Shown here: positions 55,088 through 63,800 of the stretch, piece by piece | Layout: the number at the start of each line of letters is the position of its first letter | Numbering within the stretch: the stretch's first letter is position 1 | DNA from: JAGOJE01 sp964553715 | GTDB taxonomy: Bacteria; Pseudomonadota; Alphaproteobacteria; Rickettsiales; Rickettsiaceae | Length of the DNA stretch: 64,000 nt | Assembly (NCBI GenBank): GCA_964553715.1 | Contig: CAZKKY010000003.1 | Location: 26,831-90,830 of the forward strand | Reading direction: 5' to 3' | The notes under the pieces: model-generated | Database searches by the model: none | Told to the model about the DNA's origin: nothing | The model's input: only the letters and a program-made list of their open reading frames with translations | Program-made: the position numbers and the translations under genes

Positions 55088-56335
55088 ATGAGTCAAAGTA
55101 GAAAAGTATTTTTATCGGCTATTTCAGGTAATATTTTAGAATATTACGATTTTACCGTATATGTTGTTTTTTCTATTGTAATAGGTAGAACGTTTTTTCC
55201 AGATCAATCAGAGCTTGGGCAGGTTTTAAGTAGCCTAGCTGTTTTTGCTGTTGGTTTTATAACAAGGCCAATAGGAGGGATTATTTTTGGATATATAGGT
55301 GATATTTATGGAAGAAGAATAGCTCTTATATGTTCTATGGTAGGGATGACATTCTCTACATTTTCTATGGGGTTAATTCCAGGATATTATGAGATAGGAG
55401 TATATGCACCTATCTTACTTGTGATGATGAGGTTAATACAAGGCTTATGTATAAGTGGCGAAGGAACAGGAGCTGCAATTTTTATACTAGAACATTATGG
55501 TAATTTACGTGCTGGATTTGTAACTGGAGTTGTTCAAGGGTCTAATATTTTAGGTAGTTTGATCGCTACTTTCATAGGTCTTGCTTTGCAGAATTTTAGT
55601 GAAATTCAATATGCTTGGAGGGTTGCATTTTTAATAGGTGGCGTGATGGGAATGCTTGGTTTTTATTTGCGTCTTCGTGTTTCTGAGACTCCTATTTTTG
55701 AAAATTTAAGCAAAAAAAAGCAAACTTTGAAGGCTCCATTTCTTTATGTAGTAAAAAACGCATGGCGTTCTATGTTCTTAACTATATGTATTGCAGGGAC
55801 TGCAGGTAGCATAGTACAGATGATAAAAAGTTATGTGAATGTTTTTTTTCAAACTGTTATTCACTTATCTTCTTCTGATTCTTTAATTTATCTTTCATAT
55901 ACTCTTTTTATTACAATGCTTTCTATGGCTTTTTTTGGAGCTTTATCAGATATTTTTGGTAAGGTAAGAATGATGTTATTTTCAGTCAGTGCTATGTTTT
56001 TTTTAGCTGTTCCTGTATTTATATTAATGTCCTCTAATGTGTTTTTATATCAAATATTATCTTTAACTATTTTAGGGATGATGGCTGGCGCGATTGCTGG
56101 TAACGCATATATATTTGTAATATGCCTGTTTACTCCTGAAGAGCGATTTACAGGTGTGTCTTTTAGTTATAATTTAGGCGTTGCATTATTTGGAGCTACT
56201 ACCGGATTTATTTCTACATGGCTGGTCAGTAAAACAGGTCTTAATTATGCTCCAGCTTTTTACCTAATGGCTACCTCTTTTGTTTTGGTGTTAGTAATTT
56301 ACTTTATGAGAAATACTATTAAGCGTTTTGTATGA
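55088..56335 (+). CDS. ProP-like MFS transporter (metabolite:H+ symporter family)
   Basis: This 415-residue transporter has twelve spans. It has the N-terminal SGNILEYYDFTVYVVFS, the loop motif GYIGDIYGRRIAL between helices 2 and 3, and GLCISGEGTGAAIFILEH, all characteristic of the ProP/MHS branch that carries proline, betaine or dicarboxylates. Rickettsiales carry many ProP-like paralogs with undefined substrates. Its stop overlaps the yraN start by four bases. Confidence 0.87.
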   Translation: MSQSRKVFLSAISGNILEYYDFTVYVVFSIVIGRTFFPDQSELGQVLSSLAVFAVGFITRPIGGIIFGYIGDIYGRRIALICSMVGMTFSTFSMGLIPGYYEIGVYAPILLVMMRLIQGLCISGEGTGAAIFILEHYGNLRAGFVTGVVQGSNILGSLIATFIGLALQNFSEIQYAWRVAFLIGGVMGMLGFYLRLRVSETPIFENLSKKKQTLKAPFLYVVKNAWRSMFLTICIAGTAGSIVQMIKSYVNVFFQTVIHLSSSDSLIYLSYTLFITMLSMAFFGALSDIFGKVRMMLFSVSAMFFLAVPVFILMSSNVFLYQILSLTILGMMAGAIAGNAYIFVICLFTPEERFTGVSFSYNLGVALFGATTGFISTWLVSKTGLNYAPAFYLMATSFVLVLVIYFMRNTIKRFV

Positions 56336-56670
56336 ATAAAAAACATCGCTTTGGTATATATGCAGAATATCTTGTTATACTAATCTACAGATTAAAATTC
56401 TACTCTATATTAGCACATAGAATGCGTAATTTTGTGAGTGAGATAGATATTATTTGTCAAAGGGGCAATCAGATTGTTTTTGTTGAAGTAAAAGCTCGTA
56501 GTAGTAATATTGATGATGTGCTATGTACATCTTTTCAGAAGAAGAAAATTAGCAAGGCTGCCGAAGTTTTTTTACAAAAAAACCCTAAATATAGAAAATG
56601 TGACTTAAGATTTGATTTTGCTTTAGTGAGGCCTTATAGATTGCCTCATATAATAGAGAATGCTTGGTAA
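56332..56670 (+). CDS. yraN: UPF0102 (YraN) family protein
   Basis: The 112-residue protein has the restriction-endonuclease-like core of the family: EIDIICQRGNQIVFVEVKARSS (D-x(n)-E-x-K), then KKKISKAAEVFLQKNP and CDLRFDFALV. YraN is suspected to be a nuclease linked to recombination or repair, but its function is not established. It overlaps the upstream transporter gene as ATGA. Confidence 0.87.
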   Translation: MNKKHRFGIYAEYLVILIYRLKFYSILAHRMRNFVSEIDIICQRGNQIVFVEVKARSSNIDDVLCTSFQKKKISKAAEVFLQKNPKYRKCDLRFDFALVRPYRLPHIIENAW

Positions 56671-56733
56671 GATATGTTTTTATAGGGACCAACTTATGTT
56701 TTTTCTTTTCCATGTTAAAGAAATAATCTATAA

Positions 56734-56759
56734 TCCTCTATAACATATAAATTAGAGGA
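56734..56759 (+). promoter_or_regulatory. Inverted repeat covering the coxB ribosome-binding site
   Basis: TCCTCTA (56734-56740) and TAGAGGA (56753-56759) form a perfect 7-bp stem with a 12-base loop. The right arm contains the GAGGA ribosome-binding site seven bases before the coxB GTG. A transcript including both arms could hide the site. TATAAT at 56729-56734 overlaps the left arm, so which signal is real depends on the transcript start. Confidence 0.4.
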
Positions 56760-56765
56760 CATAAA

Positions 56766-57566
56766 GTGTCAGATTTTTTGAAATATACTATCCTTACATT
56801 GGCTATCTTTATTTGCAAGCAATCCTTTGCATCACCAGAGCCATGGCAGATTGGTTTCCAGCCAGCTGCTACAGAAGTAATGAAGAATATTGAACATCTG
56901 CATGATTTTGTAATGATTATTCTGTCTGTAGTTGTACTTGTTGTGCTTTTTTTACTTATTTATGTATGTTTAAGGTTTAATGCTAGAGTTCACCCTGTTT
57001 CTAATAAATTTTCTCATAATGTTCTTATTGAGATAATTTGGACTGTAATTCCAGTTATTATTCTTGTGATAATGGCTATACCATCATTTAGGACTCTATA
57101 TCACGCAGAGAAAATACCAACTCCAGATCTTACTGTAAAGGTTGTGGCTTATCAATGGTATTGGCATTATTCATATCCAGATAATAAAGATATAGAGTTT
57201 GATAGTTATATGATAGCAGATGATCAATTAAAACCAGGAGATCTGCGTCTTTTAGAGGTGGATAATAGGCTTGTAGTACCATATGGAAAAGTGGTAAAAT
57301 TTCTAATAACATCGGGCGATGTAATACATAGTTTTGCTGTACCATCTTTTGGAGTAAAAAAAGATGCTGTGCCTGGTAAAATTAATGAAACTTGGGTAAA
57401 AATAGACAAGCCAGGAGTTTACTATGGCCAGTGCTCTGAGCTTTGCGGAGTTAATCATGGTTTTATGCCAATAGTAGTAGAGGCAGTTTCAGAAGAAGAA
57501 TTTGAAGCTTGGTTAGAAAGTAAAAAGCAAAATTCAACTAAATTATCATCATATACGAGGGAATAA
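56766..57566 (+). CDS. coxB: Cytochrome c oxidase subunit II
   Basis: This CuA-bearing subunit of the aa3 oxidase has 266 residues. A signal peptide ends near QSFAS, two spans follow, then a periplasmic cupredoxin domain with the aromatic VAYQWYWHYSYP. The CuA ligands are in the His of VIHSFAVPSFG and in CSELCGVNHGFMP. The start is GTG with GAGGA upstream. It is the first gene of the oxidase cluster, 2 bases before coxA. Confidence 0.97.
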   Translation: MSDFLKYTILTLAIFICKQSFASPEPWQIGFQPAATEVMKNIEHLHDFVMIILSVVVLVVLFLLIYVCLRFNARVHPVSNKFSHNVLIEIIWTVIPVIILVIMAIPSFRTLYHAEKIPTPDLTVKVVAYQWYWHYSYPDNKDIEFDSYMIADDQLKPGDLRLLEVDNRLVVPYGKVVKFLITSGDVIHSFAVPSFGVKKDAVPGKINETWVKIDKPGVYYGQCSELCGVNHGFMPIVVEAVSEEEFEAWLESKKQNSTKLSSYTRE

Positions 57567-57568
57567 AT

Positions 57569-59137
57569 ATGGCTGATCATGATACTCCGAAAGGTTGGAG
57601 AAGGTGGCTTTTATCTACCAATCATAAAGATATAGGTACAATGTATATTATACTAGCTATTGTAGCCGGTTTAATAGGTGGTCTTTTTTCTTTCCTGATG
57701 AGAGTTCAGCTTGCAGTCCCAGGAAATGATTTTCTTGGTGGAAACCATCAACTCTACAATGTACTCATCACTGCTCATGCATTTATAATGGTGTTCTTCA
57801 TGATAATGCCTGCACTGATAGGAGGTTTTGGTAATTGGTTTATTCCGATAATGATAGGTGCGCCAGATATGGCATTTCCTAGGCTAAACAACATAAGTTT
57901 TTGGCTCTTAATACCTTCTTTCATTCTTCTTCTTGGTTCTGCTTTTGTAGATAGTGGTGTAGGAACTGGGTGGACAGTTTATCCTCCATTGAGTAGTATT
58001 TTATATCATCCAGGTTCTGCTGTAGATATGGCTATATTTAGTCTCCATCTAGCTGGTATTTCTTCAGTTTTAGGAGCAATAAATTTTGTAGTTACTATAT
58101 TTAATATGAGAACGCCAGGTATGGGGCTTTTGCAAATGCCTTTATTTGTTTGGTCTATGCTTGTAACTGCATTTCTTTTAATTATGGCAGTACCAGTTCT
58201 TGGAGGTGCTATTACTATGCTTCTAACAGATAGAAATTTTGGTACGTCATTTTTTGTTCCATCAGGAGGTGGTGATCCTGTGTTGTTCCAGCATTTGTTC
58301 TGGCTTTTTGGGCACCCGGAAGTTTATGTAGTGATATTACCTGCTTTTGGAATAATAAGCCAAGTTGTATCTACTTTTTCTAATAAGCCAGTATTTGGTT
58401 ATCTGGGAATGGTTGGTGCTATGGTCGCGATAGGAATTGTAGGATTTATTGTTTGGGCCCATCATATGTTTACTGTAGGTTTGGGGTTTAATTCTTTAGC
58501 ATATTTTACTGCAGGAACTATGATTATTGCTATTCCAACAGGGATTAAGATATTTAGCTGGATTGCGACGATGTGGGGTGGTTCAATTCAATTTAAAACC
58601 CCTATGTTATTTTGTTTAGGATTTATATTTTTATTTACTTGCGGGGGTGTCACTGGCGTTGTGTTATCAAATTCTGCTATTGATAGGTCTATGCACGACA
58701 CTTATTATGTAGTTGCACATTTCCATTATACAATGTCTTTGGGTGCTTTATTTGGAGCATTTGCAGGATTTTATTACTGGGTTGGCAAAATGTCAGGCAG
58801 ACAATATCCTGAATTTTTAGGTAAGATACATTTTTGGGCCACATTCATTGGTGTGAATGTTACTTTTTTCCCTCAACATTTTCTTGGTATTGCTGGTATG
58901 CCAAGAAGAATTCCTGATTATCCCGATGCTTTTGCTGGATGGAATATGGTATCTTCAATAGGTTCTACTATTTCAATATTAGCCGCTATATTTTTCGTAT
59001 ATGTTGTATATAGAACCTTAAGATATGGAGAAAAATGCCCTAATAATCCTTGGGGTGAGGGAGCTAATACTTTGGAATGGACTTTGCCATCTCCTCCTGA
59101 TTATCATTCTTTTACAACTCAGCCTAAAATCAAATGA
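57569..59137 (+). CDS. coxA: Cytochrome c oxidase subunit I
   Basis: This catalytic heme a/heme a3-CuB subunit has 522 residues and twelve spans. Ligands are visible: the low-spin heme His in TAHAFIMVFFMIMPALIGG, CuB ligands in WLFGHPEVYVVILP and WAHHMFTVG, and the heme a3 and heme a histidines in VAHFHYTMSLG. It also has the D-channel region GNWFIPIMIGAPDMAFPRLN and K-channel Lys of FSNKPVFGYLGM-type context. Its stop overlaps ctaB by four bases. Confidence 0.98.
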   Translation: MADHDTPKGWRRWLLSTNHKDIGTMYIILAIVAGLIGGLFSFLMRVQLAVPGNDFLGGNHQLYNVLITAHAFIMVFFMIMPALIGGFGNWFIPIMIGAPDMAFPRLNNISFWLLIPSFILLLGSAFVDSGVGTGWTVYPPLSSILYHPGSAVDMAIFSLHLAGISSVLGAINFVVTIFNMRTPGMGLLQMPLFVWSMLVTAFLLIMAVPVLGGAITMLLTDRNFGTSFFVPSGGGDPVLFQHLFWLFGHPEVYVVILPAFGIISQVVSTFSNKPVFGYLGMVGAMVAIGIVGFIVWAHHMFTVGLGFNSLAYFTAGTMIIAIPTGIKIFSWIATMWGGSIQFKTPMLFCLGFIFLFTCGGVTGVVLSNSAIDRSMHDTYYVVAHFHYTMSLGALFGAFAGFYYWVGKMSGRQYPEFLGKIHFWATFIGVNVTFFPQHFLGIAGMPRRIPDYPDAFAGWNMVSSIGSTISILAAIFFVYVVYRTLRYGEKCPNNPWGEGANTLEWTLPSPPDYHSFTTQPKIK

Positions 59138-60045
59138 TAAGTAAGATTACTGATTATAACAATGTCTCTGCTCAAGAATCTGAGATTAAGGATTACATAA
59201 TGCTTATGAAGCCTAGGGTAATGGCATTAGTAGTATTTAGTTGTTTTGCTGGTATGGTTATGGCTCCATCTTCTATACACCCCTTTCTTGGTTTTGTACT
59301 CATATTATCTACAGCTTTAGGACATGCTTCTGCTGCTGCACTTAATATGTGGTATGATAGTGATATTGACAGCATAATGAAGCGCACACAAAATAGACCT
59401 CTTGTGAGAGGTGTGATATCAAGGGAAGATTGCTTGATTTTTGCAATAATATTAGGCATTTTTTCTGTAATGATTATGTCATTATCTATTAATTACTTAG
59501 CAGGCATATTGTTATTAATTACAATATTATTTTATATAGTTATATATACTGTATGGCTTAAGAGGACTAGTATACAAAATATCGTAATAGGGGGAGCAGC
59601 AGGTGCATTGCCCCCAGTGATTGGGTGGGCTGGTGTGACTGGTAATATTACACTTGAGCCTATTATTTTATTTTTGCTGATTTTTTTTTGGACACCCCCA
59701 CATTTTTGGGCTCTAGCATTATATCAATCAGATGATTATAAAAAATGTAACATACCTATGATGCCAATAGTTAAAGGAGATGCTTATACCAAAAGACAAA
59801 TCACTTATTATACAATCTTTACAGTCATAGTTTCTGCTATTCCATTTTGCATAAGAATGAATAGTGTTATTTACCTGATGTCTGCATTAGTTCTAGGAAG
59901 TATATTTATTTACTATGCAGTATCTTTAAAAAATGATACAAAAAACCTTTTGGCCCCTAGAATGTTTTTCTTTTCAATAACCTATCTATTTTTGATATTT
60001 ACTTTTATGATGGTAGATCATTATTTTATGAAATCGATGTTATGA
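59134..60045 (+). CDS. ctaB: Protoheme IX farnesyltransferase (heme O synthase)
   Basis: It makes heme O, the precursor of heme A for the neighbouring oxidase. The 303-residue UbiA-family membrane enzyme has the first Asp-rich motif NMWYDSDIDSIMKRTQNRPL and the second-loop YQSDDYKKCNIPMMPIVKG. WTPPHFWALAL precedes the second motif. It overlaps coxA and the small coxF-like gene by four bases each. Confidence 0.96.
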   Translation: MISKITDYNNVSAQESEIKDYIMLMKPRVMALVVFSCFAGMVMAPSSIHPFLGFVLILSTALGHASAAALNMWYDSDIDSIMKRTQNRPLVRGVISREDCLIFAIILGIFSVMIMSLSINYLAGILLLITILFYIVIYTVWLKRTSIQNIVIGGAAGALPPVIGWAGVTGNITLEPIILFLLIFFWTPPHFWALALYQSDDYKKCNIPMMPIVKGDAYTKRQITYYTIFTVIVSAIPFCIRMNSVIYLMSALVLGSIFIYYAVSLKNDTKNLLAPRMFFFSITYLFLIFTFMMVDHYFMKSML

Positions 60046-60182
60046 CAAAAAATAAAAAATCTGACTTAAATAAGTCTAGTTACAATATTAAAAATCAGAA
60101 TAAAAACTTACTGTTATTGTTTGTTTTAATATTTCTAGCAATATTATTTTTTTCTGTGACTATTATCAAATTCACTATTTAA
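60042..60182 (+). CDS. Small membrane protein in the oxidase operon (CoxF-like)
   Basis: A 46-residue protein with a polar, Lys/Asn-rich N terminus and one membrane helix (LLLLFVLIFLAILFFSVTII). Its ATG overlaps the ctaB stop as ATGA and its stop is 6 bases from ctaG. Many alphaproteobacterial cox operons encode a short CoxF protein at exactly this place. The identification rests on position and topology, not on sequence motifs. Confidence 0.65.
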   Translation: MTKNKKSDLNKSSYNIKNQNKNLLLLFVLIFLAILFFSVTIIKFTI

Positions 60183-60188
60183 AGTTCA

Positions 60189-60722
60189 ATGAAGCCTCGT
60201 TTTAATCTTACTTTTGCTCTGGTATGTTTGTGCGCAAGCATGATACTGCTTACAGTAGCTTCTGCTCCTATATATAGTCTGTTTTGTAAAGTAACAGGTT
60301 TTGATGGTACCACAAAAAGAGCTAAGTTTATTCCTTCTATAAAAGGGAAAAGAGAAATAGTAGTAAGATTTGACTCTAACGTTTCTCCAGATCTTCCTTG
60401 GCGGTTTACTCCTAAACAAAATACTGTAACAGTAAAGCCTGGTGAAAATACTTTGGCATTTTATTATACAGAAAATTTAAGTGAAGAAAACATAATAGGC
60501 ACAGCTATTTATAACGTATCTCCTTCAAAGGCAGGGAAATATTTTAACAAAGTACATTGTTTTTGTTTCGAGGAGCAATTGATGCGGGCAAAACAAAAAA
60601 CTATGATGCCAGTATCTTTTTTTATCAGTCCTGAATTTGAAGATGATTCAGAAATGGATGATGTTAATAGCATAACATTGTCATATAGCTTTTTTTTAGT
60701 AAGAAAAATCTCTATCAAATAA
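60189..60722 (+). CDS. ctaG: Cytochrome c oxidase assembly protein CtaG/Cox11
   Basis: This copper chaperone inserts CuB into subunit I. The 177-residue protein has an N-terminal membrane anchor with SAPIYSLFCKVTGFDGTT. The immunoglobulin-like domain carries the copper motif CFCFEEQ in YFNKVHCFCFEEQ and ends with ITLSYSFF. In many alphaproteobacteria coxC follows; here the next gene is virB6. Confidence 0.95.
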   Translation: MKPRFNLTFALVCLCASMILLTVASAPIYSLFCKVTGFDGTTKRAKFIPSIKGKREIVVRFDSNVSPDLPWRFTPKQNTVTVKPGENTLAFYYTENLSEENIIGTAIYNVSPSKAGKYFNKVHCFCFEEQLMRAKQKTMMPVSFFISPEFEDDSEMDDVNSITLSYSFFLVRKISIK

Positions 60723-60881
60723 TTTTCACAAAGTTTTGTATTAGATGTATTTAGCGGTAGAAAAACTACAGTATCTATCCAAATTTACAGTAATTGGTTG
60801 ATCTATTTATTTTAAATAGAATGGGTTGTGGAATCTTACTATATTCAAATCAAATAACCAAACTTTGATTGCTTTAGAATT
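60723..60881. other. Intergenic region between ctaG and virB6
   Basis: 159 AT-rich bases mark the change from respiratory to secretion genes. No open frame, hairpin or well-spaced promoter pair was recognised. TTGATC and TAGAAT occur, but with only about 13 bases between them. A virB6 promoter presumably lies here, unless the gene is read through from the cox operon. Confidence 0.35.
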
Positions 60882-63800
60882 ATGAGAATTCTAGTTTTTC
60901 TATTAACATTATTTTCTTTATCAGGATGTATTGATGCGCAATGCTTAGAAGCCGATGATTTTGGATTTCCAAAATTTACAATTCCTGCTAGACGTGATTC
61001 CAAAGCTGTCTTTGGTGATGTAGATAATCAGGTTAGTAAATGGATAAATACAGGCTATACTTTGAGTGGAGATCCACTGGTTATAGTAGTAAAAAATTGG
61101 AAGTATAAAGATAATGGCAATTTCGAAAACTCATTATCGGCTTGGTGTCCTTGGTACGGAAGTAATAGCGGAGCTTCAGCTATAGGTGCGTTTTTTGACC
61201 CCACTATTCCATCATTTAAGAATGCTTTGTCTTTCATGTGTCAGAATATGGCAGTTTGTAGATGGAGAAATCCTGATGATATGTGTGCTACTGAAGTTCC
61301 TGGTAGTGCTGATATTATTAATGCGCCTTGCATTTTTACAAAAGGAGTAGGTCTGTATGCTCTTCTTGCCAGTCCAGGTTTTAATCCTAATGCTACTGTT
61401 AATAATATGAGAGATCCTGCTGGTACTGCAGGTAGTATGGGTGCTAGCGCTGTTGCTATTCACGTTGGGGATCCTAATAACCAAATTGTTGGTGGTTATA
61501 CTTTATATGATGTTGATGATGATGGACGTTATAATCCTGCTGGAGGGGTTGTTTATAAAGATGCTATAAATTATCTAAATGGAGTGCTTTATTTTAAGAT
61601 ACTAGATAAGCATTATGGTGATAATAGTGGGCAATATCTTGTAACTGTTAAGTCTGGTTTAGATTATAACCAAGCAGACCCCATACAATTTATAACTAAT
61701 TTAGTTGCAACATATTTTTTTGGTAATAGCAAGTTTTTAGGTAATAAAGATACTAGAGCGTCTGATGGTGTTAACTCTATTATACAAACTCCGCGTAATC
61801 AAGGAATTGTAGAATCTTTATATAAATCATTAATACAAAATCCATATTATAAAAATATAGTTAGGGCATCGCTTAGTTTGTATATCATTCTTATGGCCCT
61901 ATATTATTTAGCTGGATTACTTCAACTTACTAGGGCAGAGATTATAACAAGGGTAATAAAGGTTGCTCTTGTATCTACTCTTTTAGATCCGAATCTTGGT
62001 TGGAGTTTTTTTCATGATTATCTGTTTGTATATTTTATTGACGGAGTAAAATTTTTAATATCGACAATACAATCAGCAGGAGATAGTGGCCCTGGTGCTA
62101 GTAGCATTTTAGCATTAATGATGGCACCAGAAACTTTAGTAAAGCTACTATCTCTACTGTTTACAAGTTGGCTAGGTCTTTTTTATATTATAATATATTT
62201 ATTAATATTTATTATTTTATGGGGCATATTTTTTAAAGCAGCTGTACTTTACCTAAATTGTTTGATTATGATAGGAATGATAATAATTCTAGGTCCTATA
62301 TTTTTAACTTTTATGTTATTTGGTTTTACTAAATCATTATATGAAAATTGGTTAAAGCAGCTTATAGGATATGCTCTTCGACCAATTATTCTTATTACTA
62401 TACTTACATGTATATCTATGCTAGTTAGACATGAAATATATACCACTCTTGGTTTCCCAGTATGTAAATATAGGATCCCTCTAGTTGTTTCTGTTATTCC
62501 AGGGCTAAATAATTTATTTTACTTGTGGCTTCCTTCACCTAATCCTTTACAGGGTACTCATTTTTCTAATGATAAGTATGTTATTCCTGTCCCTGAAGCC
62601 CATATACAACTTGATTCTAATGGTAATGAGACCGGAAGATATTGTAGGGCTTATGAGTGTTATGAAAGTAGATATCCACAACTTCCATTCTTAGATCCTA
62701 ATAATCGTGTTGATATGAACAAGAAAAAGCACTTTTTTGGAGGTAGTACTGTACAAATAGAGTCATTATTATTGATTATTGTTTTAATATATTTACTTAA
62801 TAAAGCTAATGCATCTGCAGAGACTGTAGCAAAAGCTATTACAGAAACTTCTGGTAATGCAACTAGTTTGCCCCATGCAACTATGCCTCATATTCCTTAT
62901 GATACTCCTAAGAAGCCCGAGGCGTCTGAAGGTAAGAAAGATACAGAAGAAAAAGCGCGGCCTGAGATTAACGTTCCTGAAGCTCCTACTACTGGAACTG
63001 TTCCATCTGACCCACCTCCTGTTACCGGAGCTGTTCCTACCAAGAGTACTGAGTTGATAGCCAACGGAGAAGTAGCGCCAGCCAAGGAACCTGTTTTATT
63101 ATTAGGCAATAGTGATGAAGTTGCTAAAGATGGAGTAGTAGTAGAGAGCAAAGAACCTGTTTTATTATTAGGCAATGGCGATGAAGTTGCTAAAGATGGG
63201 GTTGTTATAAAAAGTGGCTCTAAGGATGATATATCTATTACAAATAAGTCTGAAATTAAGCTTGCTAAGAGAGCAGAAGATGACATAAAAATTGGTACGA
63301 AAAAAGAGTCCGAAATTAAAGTTACTTTAGACTTTAAGGCAGAAGCTGCAAGAGTAAAAGCTGAAAGGGCTGCAGCTACGGATGGAGTCGTTATAAGTAA
63401 AACTGAAACTCCTGTTGTAGAAAAGCCTGTGCTAGAATCTAATCCTCCTATCAAACTAGAAACATCAGAAGCTACGCCTATAACTATTAAGGAGATGCCT
63501 CCTAAACCAGAAGCAGCTAATATAGAGCAAACAGCTCCTAAAGTTTCTGAAGAAAAGACAGAGCTAAAGCTAGCGGATACAAAAGAACAAGTAAAACCAG
63601 CTGATAAAAGAGTCACTTATATGGATCCTACGGAGTCATCTGAGTCTCGTAAAGCTGCGACATTAGAGAAATTTAAGGATGTTCTTGAGAATAAACATGA
63701 GTTTAAGCTTACAAAAGAAAGGAGTGATATTACAAAACTTCCACCTGCTCCTACTTATGATCATGTGAAGTCAAAATACGACGCACCTACTGTTGCATCT

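Noticed and set aside
62897..63616. Long minus-strand open frame (239 codons) rich in Ser, Thr and Ala opposite the virB6 tail
   Set aside because: It is the antisense reading of the repetitive Lys/Glu/Pro-rich virB6 tail. Its composition is what that tail predicts, it has no supporting start signal, and virB6 is clearly coding on the plus strand.
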